The translations under genes and the position numbers were made by a program. Positions 49,040-57,888 of a stretch of DNA of 64,000 nucleotides are shown here, piece after piece; within the stretch, counting starts at the first letter, position 1, and the number at the start of each line of letters is the position of its first letter. The DNA comes from Alteromonas sp. KUL49 (GTDB lineage: Bacteria > Pseudomonadota > Gammaproteobacteria > Enterobacterales > Alteromonadaceae). The DNA lies in assembly GCF_006538345.1 (NCBI RefSeq), contig NZ_BJKL01000007.1, positions 124,001-188,000 of the forward strand. The letters run 5' to 3'. The notes below the pieces were generated by a model, which was given only the letters and a program-made list of their open reading frames with translations, was not told the origin of the DNA and made no database searches.

Positions 49040-49880
49040 CATACCAGTTAATTGCATTGTGCTGCATGAGTGCCTGTTTGTGTTCCGGCACTACCCTAAC
49101 TAGCAAAGCCTCATATCCTTGCCAAAGACTGCCATAGGGCATGCGCCACTGACACAGCGGGAAATTGCTCGCCATCATTATTCTCTCGTGTGAGATAGCT
49201 GCCATGGTGATTTCTAAGATTTCACGCACTTGAGACCATGCCCATTGCCTGTCCTGCATCTCCCAACCAGATAGTTTTACCGCTACATTTTCTGACCGTG
49301 ACAACTCCAGCAAATTGCGTTTCCACCGACGTGAAGGTTCGAAAAGAGAAGGAAAGCCGCCGTGGTTTAACGTAACTTTCAACGATGGTGTTTTCTCTAA
49401 CACACTCAACAACGCTTTTGCACTGGCATCATCCGCTAGATTAAGTTGAGCTTCAAACATTAACCCTACTGAGGCAAGATGTTTTAGCGTATGCAGCGCC
49501 TTTGGGTGTCGTAATATATCAACCGCATCATCGTCTAATATATGCCTACCCCCCACTACTGATGGCATATGTGCGAGTGTTTCTATGTGGCTCAGTGCAT
49601 TGTTGCCAAGCAGATCAATAGTCGCTATGGCTCGAAACGGCAGGCGGCTGGTTTGCTGCAAATAGTCAATTTCTCGCCATGGACGCTCGTTATCAAACCC
49701 AGCCTCAATATGGACATACGCCACCGGCACACTATTAGTACTAGTTAACAACGCAGCTTCCGTAGTCTCTTTGGCTATAACTGATTTATCTGGCCAGAAC
49801 GGAGGATTGGTTGGCTTCAACCATCCGTATTGGCCTTGTTGCAGGGCAAAAAAATGTAGGTGTGGGTCAACAAAGTTCAT
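49023..49880 (-). CDS. Amidohydrolase-family lactonase-like protein
   Basis: Cytoplasmic 285-residue TIM-barrel hydrolase of the amidohydrolase_2 family, with the N-terminal metal motif FVDPHLHFFAL and later motifs HIEAGFDNERPW, GGRHILDD, TLNHGGFPSLF and MMASNFP. Relatives open sugar lactones (for example fuconolactonases) or decarboxylate. With an SDR dehydrogenase 14 bp upstream and a sugar acid dehydratase next door, a lactonase role in a non-phosphorylating sugar-acid route is the best inference. Its last codons form part of the palindrome at 49002-49039. Confidence 0.87.
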   Translation of the reverse strand: MNFVDPHLHFFALQQGQYGWLKPTNPPFWPDKSVIAKETTEAALLTSTNSVPVAYVHIEAGFDNERPWREIDYLQQTSRLPFRAIATIDLLGNNALSHIETLAHMPSVVGGRHILDDDAVDILRHPKALHTLKHLASVGLMFEAQLNLADDASAKALLSVLEKTPSLKVTLNHGGFPSLFEPSRRWKRNLLELSRSENVAVKLSGWEMQDRQWAWSQVREILEITMAAISHERIMMASNFPLCQWRMPYGSLWQGYEALLVRVVPEHKQALMQHNAINWYDLKGK

Positions 49881-49894
49881 CGTCAGTACTGATA

Positions 49895-50644
49895 TTATTG
49901 CGCCGTGTAACCGCCATCAACCGCATGTAAGCTTCCAGTAATAAACTTGGCTTGCTCACTGCACAAAAAATACGTCATTGCTGCCACGTCTTCAGGTTGA
50001 CCGAGTCTTCCAATGGGTTGTAAATCAGCCTCTTCTTTTACAACATCAGCTTTATTAGCGCCAGATGCCGCGACATACTTGTTTATTGCATTGTGAAACA
50101 ATGGCGTTTCAATGGTACCTGCACAAACTGCATTTACGCGAATCTGGTACTGAGCATAATCCAGCGCCGTAGTTTTAGCGATTGAGGCAATTGCAGCTTT
50201 TGTTAATCCGTAAGCAAATGAGTTTCTCTTGCCCACAAAACACTGATCTGAGCCCATCACTACGATTGCCCCGCTCTGTTGTGCTTTCATTTGCGGCAAT
50301 GTGGCCTTGATAGCAGCGTATGCGCCTTTGATATTAAGGTTTATCATGTCGTCCAATTGAGACTCAGATGTCTGTTCAATAGTGGCCGACAAATGCTTGC
50401 CTGCATTGCACACTAATGCATCTATCCTCTCAGTACCCTTAACAATGAGCGCTACACTTGTTGAGACCTGTTCCACGTTACTCACGTCGCACGCTAACCA
50501 ATTTACGTTATTCAGAACACGTTGAGGTTCACAAATATCAAGGTTGAACACATCATAGCCATTTTCACTAAACTGCTCACACACGGCTAAACCGATACCC
50601 ATACTTCCACCGGTAACAATACAAACAGGGCGACTACTCTTCAT
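49895..50644 (-). CDS. SDR-family NAD(P)-dependent oxidoreductase
   Basis: A 249-residue classical short-chain dehydrogenase with TGGSMGIGLAV (cofactor glycine motif), CNAGKH, the catalytic Ser (GSDQCF) and YGLTK, PGxxxT-like CAGTIETPL, and the C-terminal GSLHAVDGGYTAQ. It is co-transcribed with the amidohydrolase (14-bp gap). The likely job is oxidising a sugar to its lactone, inferred from neighbours. The start is preceded by two 12-bp repeats that carry SD-like GAGAT motifs and tiny reading frames (50648-50671). Confidence 0.9.
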   Translation of the reverse strand: MKSSRPVCIVTGGSMGIGLAVCEQFSENGYDVFNLDICEPQRVLNNVNWLACDVSNVEQVSTSVALIVKGTERIDALVCNAGKHLSATIEQTSESQLDDMINLNIKGAYAAIKATLPQMKAQQSGAIVVMGSDQCFVGKRNSFAYGLTKAAIASIAKTTALDYAQYQIRVNAVCAGTIETPLFHNAINKYVAASGANKADVVKEEADLQPIGRLGQPEDVAAMTYFLCSEQAKFITGSLHAVDGGYTAQ

Positions 50645-50647
50645 TAT

Positions 50648-50680
50648 TCATCTCAACATTTATCTCAACATTTATCTCAA
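50648..50680 (-). repeat. 12-bp tandem repeat with two tiny reading frames before the SDR start
   Basis: About 2.6 copies of the unit ATCTCAACATTT (plus strand, 50650-50680). On the minus strand they read ATG-TTG-AGA-TAA and ATG-TTG-AGA-TGA (50671-50660 and 50659-50648), each preceded by GAGAT, just ahead of the SDR ATG at 50644. Confidence 0.6.
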
Positions 50681-50873
50681 AACAAGTGGCTACATTAGCT
50701 CTTACCATGACTCTTAACGTTTATTGTAACCTTTGCATAGGTAACAGAAAGGAAAATCACTCCCAGTTATTCATAATATTTCATTAACTTTTTGTCGTGG
50801 ACTACTCTGTTAGTACAAATTGTGTCTATAATGTCGGCAAATTAAAACACTTGTTTGAAAAAAGGAGTCATCT

Positions 50874-52634
50874 ATGCCAATGACTTATGCCCCTACCGCT
50901 GATTTTCAGTTTTTACTAAAAGACTGGTTAGGCCTTGATGCACACTATGCATCTCTAGGTATCGGCGACTTTGATAGTGAATTAGCCAACGAAATCGTTG
51001 CTCAGGGTGCAAAATTTGCCCTTGACGTTGTAGCGCCACTGAATCGCGAGGGCGATGAAGAGGGTTGTAAGCTTGAAGACGGTAAAGTGACAACGCCTAA
51101 GGGCTTTGCTGAAGCTTACCAAGAATATGTAGAAAACGGTTGGAACGCCATGCTAGGCAGTGCCGACTACGATGGACAAGATTTGCCTTACACTATGGCA
51201 GTACCCGTGCACGAAATGCTAAACGCAGCAAACTTAAGCTGGCGTTTAACAACTATGCTTACCGAGAGTGCAATCTTAGCTGTCACCAAGCACGCCAGTG
51301 ACGACATTAAGTCTACTTACCTTGCAAAACTGATCAGTGGTGAATGGACAGGCACAATGAATCTCACTGAGCCGCATGCAGGTACTGACCTTAGTCTATT
51401 GAGCACAAAAGCTGAACCAAAGGGTGACGGCAGTTACAGTATTACAGGCAACAAGATCTTTATCACTGCGGGAGACCAAGACTGGTCGAGCAACGTTATT
51501 CATCTTGTTTTAGCTCGCTTGCCCGATGCTCCCAAAGGTGTAAAGGGCATTAGTTTGTTTGTAGTGCCTAAATTTATTCCTGATGCTAACAATGAGCCAG
51601 GTGAAGCGAATGCGCTGTCTGTGGGCAGTATTGAGCACAAAATGGGTATCAAAGCGAGCCCGACATGTGTCATGAACTTCGACGGTGCAACAGGCTGGTT
51701 GGTGGGTGGCGAAAACCAAGGACTAGCATGCATGTTCACTATGATGAATGATGCTCGCTTCCAGGTTGGTCTACAAGGCTTAGGGGCAGCTGAAGCTTCC
51801 TATCAAGGCGCACTGACTTACGCTAGAGAGCGTTTACAATCTCGTGCACCCCAAGGTATTCAAAATCCTGATGGCAAAGCAGACCCTATCGTATTCCAAC
51901 CTGACGTAGCACGTATGCTACTGACACAGAAGTCTCAAATAGAGGGCTGCCGTGCTCTGTCTTTGCTTTACGCCAAGTATATGGATATAGAAAAACTGGG
52001 TACTGAGGAAGAAAAAGTCCATGCAGACCTCGTATTACAATTCTTAACACCTGTATGTAAAGCCTACATGACTGATATGGGTTTAGAGACAACTAATATT
52101 GGTGTTCAGGTATTTGGTGGTCATGGCTTTATTAGAGAATGGGGTATGGAGCAACACGTTCGTGACGTGCGCATTACTATGCTCTATGAGGGTACCAACG
52201 GGATCCAAGCACTAGATTTGATTGGTCGTAAACTCACTCGCGATGGCGGAAAAATGCTCGCAGCAACCTACAGCGCGTTCAACGATTTAGTGAATAACAT
52301 CAAGGACGAGAGCGCTAAGGCGAGTGCACAAGCGTTATTGGATGAATGGCAAGCAACGTCAAACGAATGTTTGGGCATGGATCCAACGACAGCTGCCACG
52401 GCGGCTTGCGATTATTTAGCCTATACAGCGTATTCTCTCGTCGGTGTATTGTGGTACAGCATGGCTAACAGCGCAAAGCAGTGTGAAAATACAGCAATTG
52501 CCTCTGCTAAAGAGAAAACCAAGAACTTCTACGTTGATCGTATTCTAGTGCGAAAAGAGTCGCATAAAGCAGCACTATTTGCTGGGACTGATAGCACGCT
52601 TTCTATTGCGGAAAGCGAGTTTGATTATCAGTAA
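50874..52634 (+). CDS. Acyl-CoA dehydrogenase with C-terminal extension (DmdC-like)
   Basis: FAD-dependent acyl-CoA dehydrogenase of 586 residues, about 200 longer than ordinary ones, with the extra C-terminal domain of the DmdC/FadE5-like class. Motifs are MNLTEPHAGTDLSLLSTKAEP (flavin and substrate), ITGNKIFITAGDQD, QVFGGHGFIREWGMEQHVRD and the catalytic-base segment ITMLYEGTNGIQALDLIGRKL. AGGAG lies 6 nt before the ATG. The DmdC class includes methylmercaptopropionyl-CoA dehydrogenase (DMSP use), but no other dmd gene is present; a fatty or branched acyl-CoA is equally possible. It is monocistronic. Confidence 0.92.
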   Translation: MPMTYAPTADFQFLLKDWLGLDAHYASLGIGDFDSELANEIVAQGAKFALDVVAPLNREGDEEGCKLEDGKVTTPKGFAEAYQEYVENGWNAMLGSADYDGQDLPYTMAVPVHEMLNAANLSWRLTTMLTESAILAVTKHASDDIKSTYLAKLISGEWTGTMNLTEPHAGTDLSLLSTKAEPKGDGSYSITGNKIFITAGDQDWSSNVIHLVLARLPDAPKGVKGISLFVVPKFIPDANNEPGEANALSVGSIEHKMGIKASPTCVMNFDGATGWLVGGENQGLACMFTMMNDARFQVGLQGLGAAEASYQGALTYARERLQSRAPQGIQNPDGKADPIVFQPDVARMLLTQKSQIEGCRALSLLYAKYMDIEKLGTEEEKVHADLVLQFLTPVCKAYMTDMGLETTNIGVQVFGGHGFIREWGMEQHVRDVRITMLYEGTNGIQALDLIGRKLTRDGGKMLAATYSAFNDLVNNIKDESAKASAQALLDEWQATSNECLGMDPTTAATAACDYLAYTAYSLVGVLWYSMANSAKQCENTAIASAKEKTKNFYVDRILVRKESHKAALFAGTDSTLSIAESEFDYQ

Positions 52635-52660
52635 ATAGAAACGAGAGACTATTGTGAAAA

Positions 52661-52689
52661 AGAGCCTAACATCTAGTTAGGCTCTTTTA
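52661..52689 (+). terminator. Terminator after the acyl-CoA dehydrogenase
   Basis: AGAGCCTAAC-ATCTA-GTTAGGCTCT followed by TTTT and preceded by AAAA, so it probably also serves the convergent DUF3016 gene. Confidence 0.92.
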
Positions 52690-52692
52690 TGA

Positions 52693-53211
52693 TCAATCAA
52701 ACGCCTCATCAAACCATTCTTTGATCATATGCTTTTCGTAGGCCAACGAATCGCCCTGTCGCCTTGTTGTGCTTCCCATCAAAAAGCCCATATCTTTCAG
52801 CTTCACTTCTTGACCAGCAATAGTTTGTCCGTCTGCATCCAACAACGAATAAGTAAATTCCATGCGAGGAATATCTATATCTTGTATCAATCTAACATCA
52901 TTGCCAGCCGGTCCCATACCGACAAAAGATGCAGGCCAGACTTCGCCGGCCAAATCAAGGTTGGTAACAGTAATATTTAAAGAGTGCGTCTCAGGCAATG
53001 CCACCGCCAACTCCTCAAAATAGGCCTCTAACTGCTTAAAAGTTTGCTCTCTGAAAGAAGATCGAGACTGATTGACCGGCCTTACATCACGGTAATCTTC
53101 AGGCGACTCCCAGGTAACTGTGACTTGGGCCGCAGTGACCGTTTGAGGTAAAAATCCTACAACTAAAAGACTACTCACACTTAGTGATATTTGTACAAAA
53201 CGCTTTAACAT
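52693..53211 (-). CDS. DUF3016 exported protein
   Basis: A 172-residue periplasmic or surface protein with a signal peptide (QISLSVSSLLVVGFLPQTVTAA) and the DUF3016 pattern: VTVTWESPEDYRDVRPVNQSRSSF near the start of the mature protein, LNITVTNLDLAGEVWP in the middle and KDMGFLMGSTTRRQGDSLAYEKHMIKEWF at the end. The family is common in Alteromonas, Shewanella and Pseudoalteromonas and has no known function. It stands alone. Confidence 0.88.
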   Translation of the reverse strand: MLKRFVQISLSVSSLLVVGFLPQTVTAAQVTVTWESPEDYRDVRPVNQSRSSFREQTFKQLEAYFEELAVALPETHSLNITVTNLDLAGEVWPASFVGMGPAGNDVRLIQDIDIPRMEFTYSLLDADGQTIAGQEVKLKDMGFLMGSTTRRQGDSLAYEKHMIKEWFDEAFD

Positions 53212-53479
53212 GATTGTCTCCTATTCCCATCTCGATGATTCAAACGCACTTAACTACCGAATAGACCACTTTTATTGATGATAATTCAATCGAACTGTTG
53301 CGCGTCAATCATACAAAATGAGTATAGAACTGCTTCATATCAACTCTCAAGAAAATAAAGAGTGATGGGCTGACTAACTGCACGCTATACTATTGTTGAT
53401 CTACATTAAATTTCAAACATTAGAAAAAGATTATACTTCATCCCGCCCAAGTTAATCGTGTATTCAGAAAGGTAGTCTC

Positions 53480-54913
53480 ATGAATGATCAAATACCGGTG
53501 AAAAATGTAACGCCGGTGAAGGTACACAAACCAAAATCAGCGGAACAAGGAAAACGTCGAAGTGCACGCAGCCGCATATATGTGCGAGCAGTTCAAGGCC
53601 CCTTAGAAACATTCCGTCGCTTCTTCGGTTTATTCTTTATCGTATTGTTTGCTGGTATTCCATGGATTCAATACGACGGTCATCAAGCAATATTGCTCGA
53701 CATCGTCAACCAACGATTTACTATTTTTCACTTAACACTGTGGCCACAAGATCTCACAGTTCTGGCGTACATTTTTATCGTTTCAGCATTTGCACTTTTC
53801 TTTGTCACCACGTTTGCTGGGCGTGTATGGTGCGGTTTTATGTGTCCGCAAACCACGTGGGTTTACATGTACAACTTGGTTGAGGAAAAAATTGAAGGGC
53901 CGCGAAACAAACGAATGAAGTTGGACGGTCGCCCGATGGATGCTGACAAATTCATTCGCAAGTTCTTAAAGCATTCTATTTGGATAATCATAGCGACTTT
54001 AACGGCACTATCATTTGTCGGCTATTTCACGCCTATCGGCAGCCTGTTTGTCGACTTCTTTACCTTTAATACAAGTTTTTGGGCGACCTTCTCCGTGCTA
54101 TTTTTCGCGGGTTGTACATACGGCAATGCAGGTTATATGCGCGAGATCATGTGTACTCACATTTGTCCTTATGCTCGCTTTCAGTCGGCTATGTTTGACA
54201 AGGACACCTTTACGGTGTCTTACGATGCCAAACGCGGTGAATCGAGAGGCCCTAGGCCCCGTAAGCTCTCTCATGAACAAGTCAAGGAAAAGGGCTTAGG
54301 TGATTGTATTGATTGCAACCTTTGTGTGCAGGTTTGTCCTACGGGTATAGATATTAGAAATGGGCTTCAGTATGAATGCATCAATTGCGGTGCCTGTGTT
54401 GATGCATGTAATGGGGTGATGGATAAAATGTCTTACCCTAAAGGACTTATTAGCTTTACCTCTGAAGAAAGACTAGAAGGCGGTACCACTCATATTGTAC
54501 GACCAAAGCTTGTCGGATACTTCGTCGTGCTGCTTGTTATGATGGGACTGTTGATTGCGAACATTGCTACGCGCGTTCCGTTAGAGGTTGATATTATTCG
54601 CGACAGAAATTCACTGTACCGTGAGACCAACACAGGTGACATTGAAAACGTTTATACCATCAAAGTCTTGAACAAATCTCAAAGCACTAATACATACGTG
54701 ATTACCGTATCGGGCCTTGCTGACCACAGTTTCATTGGAGATTCAGTAGTTACTGTTGAAGGTGGTAATTTGTCCACGACGCCTATTTCAGTTGCAACCT
54801 CTCCTGATAATCTGGAAGATAGTGTCACTGACATAGCGTTTACTGTGACAACAACGACTGAAAATGGCGAGGTCATTACAGTGAGCGAATCAACCAAATT
54901 TCTCTATAAATGA
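53480..54913 (+). CDS. ccoG: Cytochrome c oxidase accessory protein CcoG (FixG/RdxA)
   Basis: Inner-membrane iron-sulfur protein of 477 residues that helps assemble cbb3 oxidase, probably by copper reduction. It has several membrane helices (about 45-65, 90-110, 165-185, 205-225 and 350-370), the motif CGFMCPQTTWVY, two 4Fe-4S motifs (CIDCNLCVQVCPTG and CINCGACVDACN, about 275-315) and the C-terminal FixG Ig-like domain (about 375-477). Unusually it is not next to ccoNOPQ or ccoHIS. It overlaps srkA by 4 bp. Confidence 0.95.
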   Translation: MNDQIPVKNVTPVKVHKPKSAEQGKRRSARSRIYVRAVQGPLETFRRFFGLFFIVLFAGIPWIQYDGHQAILLDIVNQRFTIFHLTLWPQDLTVLAYIFIVSAFALFFVTTFAGRVWCGFMCPQTTWVYMYNLVEEKIEGPRNKRMKLDGRPMDADKFIRKFLKHSIWIIIATLTALSFVGYFTPIGSLFVDFFTFNTSFWATFSVLFFAGCTYGNAGYMREIMCTHICPYARFQSAMFDKDTFTVSYDAKRGESRGPRPRKLSHEQVKEKGLGDCIDCNLCVQVCPTGIDIRNGLQYECINCGACVDACNGVMDKMSYPKGLISFTSEERLEGGTTHIVRPKLVGYFVVLLVMMGLLIANIATRVPLEVDIIRDRNSLYRETNTGDIENVYTIKVLNKSQSTNTYVITVSGLADHSFIGDSVVTVEGGNLSTTPISVATSPDNLEDSVTDIAFTVTTTTENGEVITVSESTKFLYK

Positions 54914-55881
54914 CAGATTTTTCCTTTTCAGGATTGAGTCCTGACTCTATATTAGATGCCCTTGAATCCAAGGGCATCTATCCTCAAAGTGGCCTCCTTG
55001 CCCTCAATAGCTACGAAAACCGCGTTTATCAGTTTATCGATGATGACAACCAACGGTTGGTCGTCAAGTTTTATCGACCAGCACGCTGGAGTAACGAACA
55101 AATACAAGAAGAGCATGACTTTTCTCACGAGCTTGCCAGTACTGAGATACCCGTAGTGGCGCCTAAGCGAATTGACGGCGAGACGTTACACACCGCCAAT
55201 GGTTACCGATTTACCGTATTTCCCTCTGTAGGTGGGCGACAATTCGAGAATGATAACTTAGACCAACTAGAGTGGATGGGAAGGTTCATCGGACGCATCC
55301 ACAGCGTTTCTAAGGCATCCCCTTTCAAATACAGACCGAGCATAACCATTGACAGTTACCTTGATGAACCACGTCAGGAACTCGCCTCAAGTGAATTACT
55401 TCCCGACCATTTAAAGACTGCATTTTTTGCCATTCTCGACCCAGTGATAAACGAGACAAAGCAGCGTTACCACGCTGATAATATCATTCGATTGCACGGT
55501 GACTGCCACCCCGGAAATATCTTGTGGCGAGATGGTCCCAGCTTTGTCGATTTGGACGACAGTCGAATGGGCCCCGCGGTACAGGATTTATGGATGATGC
55601 TCAGTGGTGACAGACAACAACAGCTTTTACAGCTGGACACATTGGTTGAAGCCTATGAAGAATTCTGCGAGTTCGATAGCAAAGAGTTAGTGCTCATAGA
55701 GCCATTGCGTGCCATGCGTATGATTCATTATATGGCTTGGCTCTCTCGTCGATGGAGTGATCCTGCTTTCCCTAGGGCTTTTCCGTGGTTTGCGGAGGAT
55801 AAATATTGGGAAGGACAAATTCTCGCACTCAAAGAGCAAATGGCTGCGCTGCAAGAGCCACCTTTAAAGTTAGGTATGTAA
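54910..55881 (+). CDS. srkA: Stress response kinase SrkA (YihE)
   Basis: Cytoplasmic Ser/Thr protein kinase of the aminoglycoside-phosphotransferase fold, 323 residues. It shows ENRVYQFIDDDNQRLVVKFYRP (ATP-binding Lys), the catalytic loop RLHGDCHPGNILW and the metal motif FVDLDDSRMGP. The E. coli homologue counters stress-induced cell death and lies upstream of dsbA, the same order as here. Its ATG overlaps the ccoG stop (ATGA), so translation is coupled. Confidence 0.95.
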   Translation: MTDFSFSGLSPDSILDALESKGIYPQSGLLALNSYENRVYQFIDDDNQRLVVKFYRPARWSNEQIQEEHDFSHELASTEIPVVAPKRIDGETLHTANGYRFTVFPSVGGRQFENDNLDQLEWMGRFIGRIHSVSKASPFKYRPSITIDSYLDEPRQELASSELLPDHLKTAFFAILDPVINETKQRYHADNIIRLHGDCHPGNILWRDGPSFVDLDDSRMGPAVQDLWMMLSGDRQQQLLQLDTLVEAYEEFCEFDSKELVLIEPLRAMRMIHYMAWLSRRWSDPAFPRAFPWFAEDKYWEGQILALKEQMAALQEPPLKLGM

Positions 55882-55990
55882 AATCTTCATTCATTGGATT
55901 TTTTCGCTCACTTATCGAGTTGACTAGTGCGGCTGTTGTGGCTGTGGTAATCTCAAACTAGCAAAAATAATCCTAAGGAATGCATTCACA

Positions 55991-56620
55991 ATGAAAAAAT
56001 TTGCAGTACTGATTGCAATGGCGCTTCTTTTTCCACTGACCGCATGTGCACAAGCACCCGGTTCTAAATGGCAGGAAGGAACGCATTATGTCGTTTTAGA
56101 CGAAGAACCCACTGAATCGCCAGTGATTAGAGAGTACTTTTCATTCTGGTGTGGGCATTGCTATCGCTTTGAATCTATCGTAGAACAGATTAAAGCCCGC
56201 AAGAGCGCTAACACGGCTTTTGAAAAAGTACATGTTAACTTCATGCGTGTTGGTGGCCCAGAACTACAAGATGCAGCAACAAAAGCTATGTTCGTCGCTC
56301 GTCAGATGGGACAAGAAGAGGCAATTAATGCTGCTATCTTTAATTATATTCACGTACAAAGAGCGACCATCACAGGTATCAACGACCTTAGAAATATTTT
56401 TATTGCCAAGGGCCTAGACGGACAGAAGTTCGACTCAGTGGCTGGAAGCTTTGGTATTCACCGCGCGATGAAAGGCAATCAGGACAAGATTGATGCTTAC
56501 CGCAGCTATCTCACTGGTGTACCTAATTTCATTATCAACGGTAGATATCAACCAACTTTTACCCGCGATATGACAGCTGATGATATGATCGAATTGATTC
56601 TCTGGTTATCTCAGCAATAG
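55991..56620 (+). CDS. dsbA: Thiol:disulfide interchange protein DsbA
   Basis: Periplasmic oxidant that introduces disulfide bonds into exported proteins, reoxidised by DsbB. The 209 residues include a signal peptide (MKKFAVLIAMALLFPLTACAQA), a thioredoxin fold with active site FSFWCGHCYRF, an inserted helical domain and the cis-Pro loop TGVPNFIINGRY. The active site is CGHC, not the CPHC of E. coli. LTAC at the signal end resembles a lipobox, so lipidation is possible, but AQA cleavage is more usual for DsbA. It lies 109 bp after srkA. Confidence 0.95.
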   Translation: MKKFAVLIAMALLFPLTACAQAPGSKWQEGTHYVVLDEEPTESPVIREYFSFWCGHCYRFESIVEQIKARKSANTAFEKVHVNFMRVGGPELQDAATKAMFVARQMGQEEAINAAIFNYIHVQRATITGINDLRNIFIAKGLDGQKFDSVAGSFGIHRAMKGNQDKIDAYRSYLTGVPNFIINGRYQPTFTRDMTADDMIELILWLSQQ

Positions 56621-56641
56621 ACATTTAAAAGTATTTGAAAG

Positions 56642-56674
56642 GCGGGTGGTAACCTTGGTTGCTGCCCGCTTTTT
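56642..56674 (+). terminator. Terminator after dsbA
   Basis: A 13-bp stem with three G-U pairs (GCGGGTGGTAACC / GGTTGCTGCCCGC), a 2-nt nominal loop, then TTTTTG and TTTT. It lies between dsbA and the HD-domain gene. Confidence 0.88.
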
Positions 56675-56691
56675 GTTTTAAGGAGTAACAA

Positions 56692-57282
56692 ATGTCATTT
56701 TCTCCCAGTGATTTTTCAGCCTTCATTTCAGAGCTTGACCACCTCAAACGCGTTAAACGTCAAATACGTTTGCCCTTTGATGACAATAGAAAAGAGAACT
56801 CAGCAGAGCACAGTTGGCATGTTGCGCTAACAGCCTCAACCTTGGCACGCTTCGCTCACGAGCCCATCGATATATCGAGAGTCATTCAAATGATATTACT
56901 TCACGATATTGTCGAAATAGACGCTGGCGACTTATTCGCTTTCGATACCAGTAACCAGCATGAAGAGCAGGCTAGAAAAGAGTTAGACGCAGCAAAGCGC
57001 ATATTTGGCTTACTTCCCACTGATATTGGTTCACGTTACCTCGCGCTATGGATAGAGTTCGAAGAGGCAAACACTCCAGACGCTCAATTCGCCAAATCCA
57101 TGGATAGGATCTTACCCGTATTTCAGAATATGCGATCAGAGGGAGGTAGTTGGCGCGCTCACGGTATTACTCGTATTCAAATCGAAAAACGCAATGTGCT
57201 ACTAAAAACATCTGCACCGAAACTTTGGGACTATTTACAAGAGCAGTTAACCTACGCACAAACCCAAGGTTGGCTTAGCTGA
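56692..57282 (+). CDS. HD-domain phosphohydrolase (YfbR/HDDC2-like)
   Basis: Cytoplasmic metal-dependent phosphohydrolase of 196 residues. Visible HD motifs are NSAEHSWHVAL (first His), LLHDIVEIDAGD (His-Asp, then downstream Glu/Asp) and AKSMDRILPV (last Asp). Relatives in the HD_3 group remove phosphate from 5'-(deoxy)nucleotides. AAGGAG upstream of the ATG supports the start. It is convergent with mobA, with only 6 bp between stops. Confidence 0.88.
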   Translation: MSFSPSDFSAFISELDHLKRVKRQIRLPFDDNRKENSAEHSWHVALTASTLARFAHEPIDISRVIQMILLHDIVEIDAGDLFAFDTSNQHEEQARKELDAAKRIFGLLPTDIGSRYLALWIEFEEANTPDAQFAKSMDRILPVFQNMRSEGGSWRAHGITRIQIEKRNVLLKTSAPKLWDYLQEQLTYAQTQGWLS

Positions 57283-57288
57283 GGCACA

Positions 57289-57861
57289 TTACCTCTTCAA
57301 TTGCTTCCATTCGGTTGGCGAGTTAACGTTAAAGAATGACGTCTCGCCCTCCACAGGCGGTTCGATTTGTTCTGCATTCAACAAGCTAAGTAACCGCCTG
57401 ATTGAAGGCCCCTTACTAATAGATAATAAGTTCTCAAGCACAGGCATGTGTTTAAAAGGGTGATAGAGCACAAAGGGAAATGGCTGATCCTCATAATAAC
57501 AACTGGTCTTGCGGGTTAGTGCGTTGTTGAGTAAATCTCGAAGCATGTGTTCAGCCAGCAATGGCATATCGACGGGTAACACAATGAATGATGATAAAGT
57601 AGGAACACTAGTGCGAAGTGTTGATAGCGCTGAGGCAGTAGCGAATGCAGGCCCCTGAAACGCCTTAGTATCTTGAATATCATGACTGGCGCCACCCACA
57701 GAGAAAACCTCTGTTACACCGGCGTTTACCACAATACTTTTAGCATGGTGTAAAAGCGAATGGCCCTTATAAACCAAACTCGCTTTATCTGACCCCATGC
57801 GGCGGGATTCCCCACCGCATAGAATCAAAGCATAAATCGCGGGTTTATCACTGTGGTTCAT
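57289..57861 (-). CDS. mobA: Molybdenum cofactor guanylyltransferase MobA
   Basis: Transfers GMP from GTP to molybdopterin to form the bis-MGD cofactor used by nitrate reductases. The 190 residues have the nucleotide-binding start LILCGGESRRMGSDKASLVYKG (consensus GGxSxRMGxDK) and the metal-binding IVLPVDMPLL region. It lies 27 bp after the porin gene on the same strand, as the apparent last gene of the nrtA-nrtB-nrtD-porin run, so cofactor supply is linked to nitrate uptake. Confidence 0.9.
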   Translation of the reverse strand: MNHSDKPAIYALILCGGESRRMGSDKASLVYKGHSLLHHAKSIVVNAGVTEVFSVGGASHDIQDTKAFQGPAFATASALSTLRTSVPTLSSFIVLPVDMPLLAEHMLRDLLNNALTRKTSCYYEDQPFPFVLYHPFKHMPVLENLLSISKGPSIRRLLSLLNAEQIEPPVEGETSFFNVNSPTEWKQLKR

Positions 57862-57888
57862 AACAAACCTAAACCCGCTATCAGTTTC

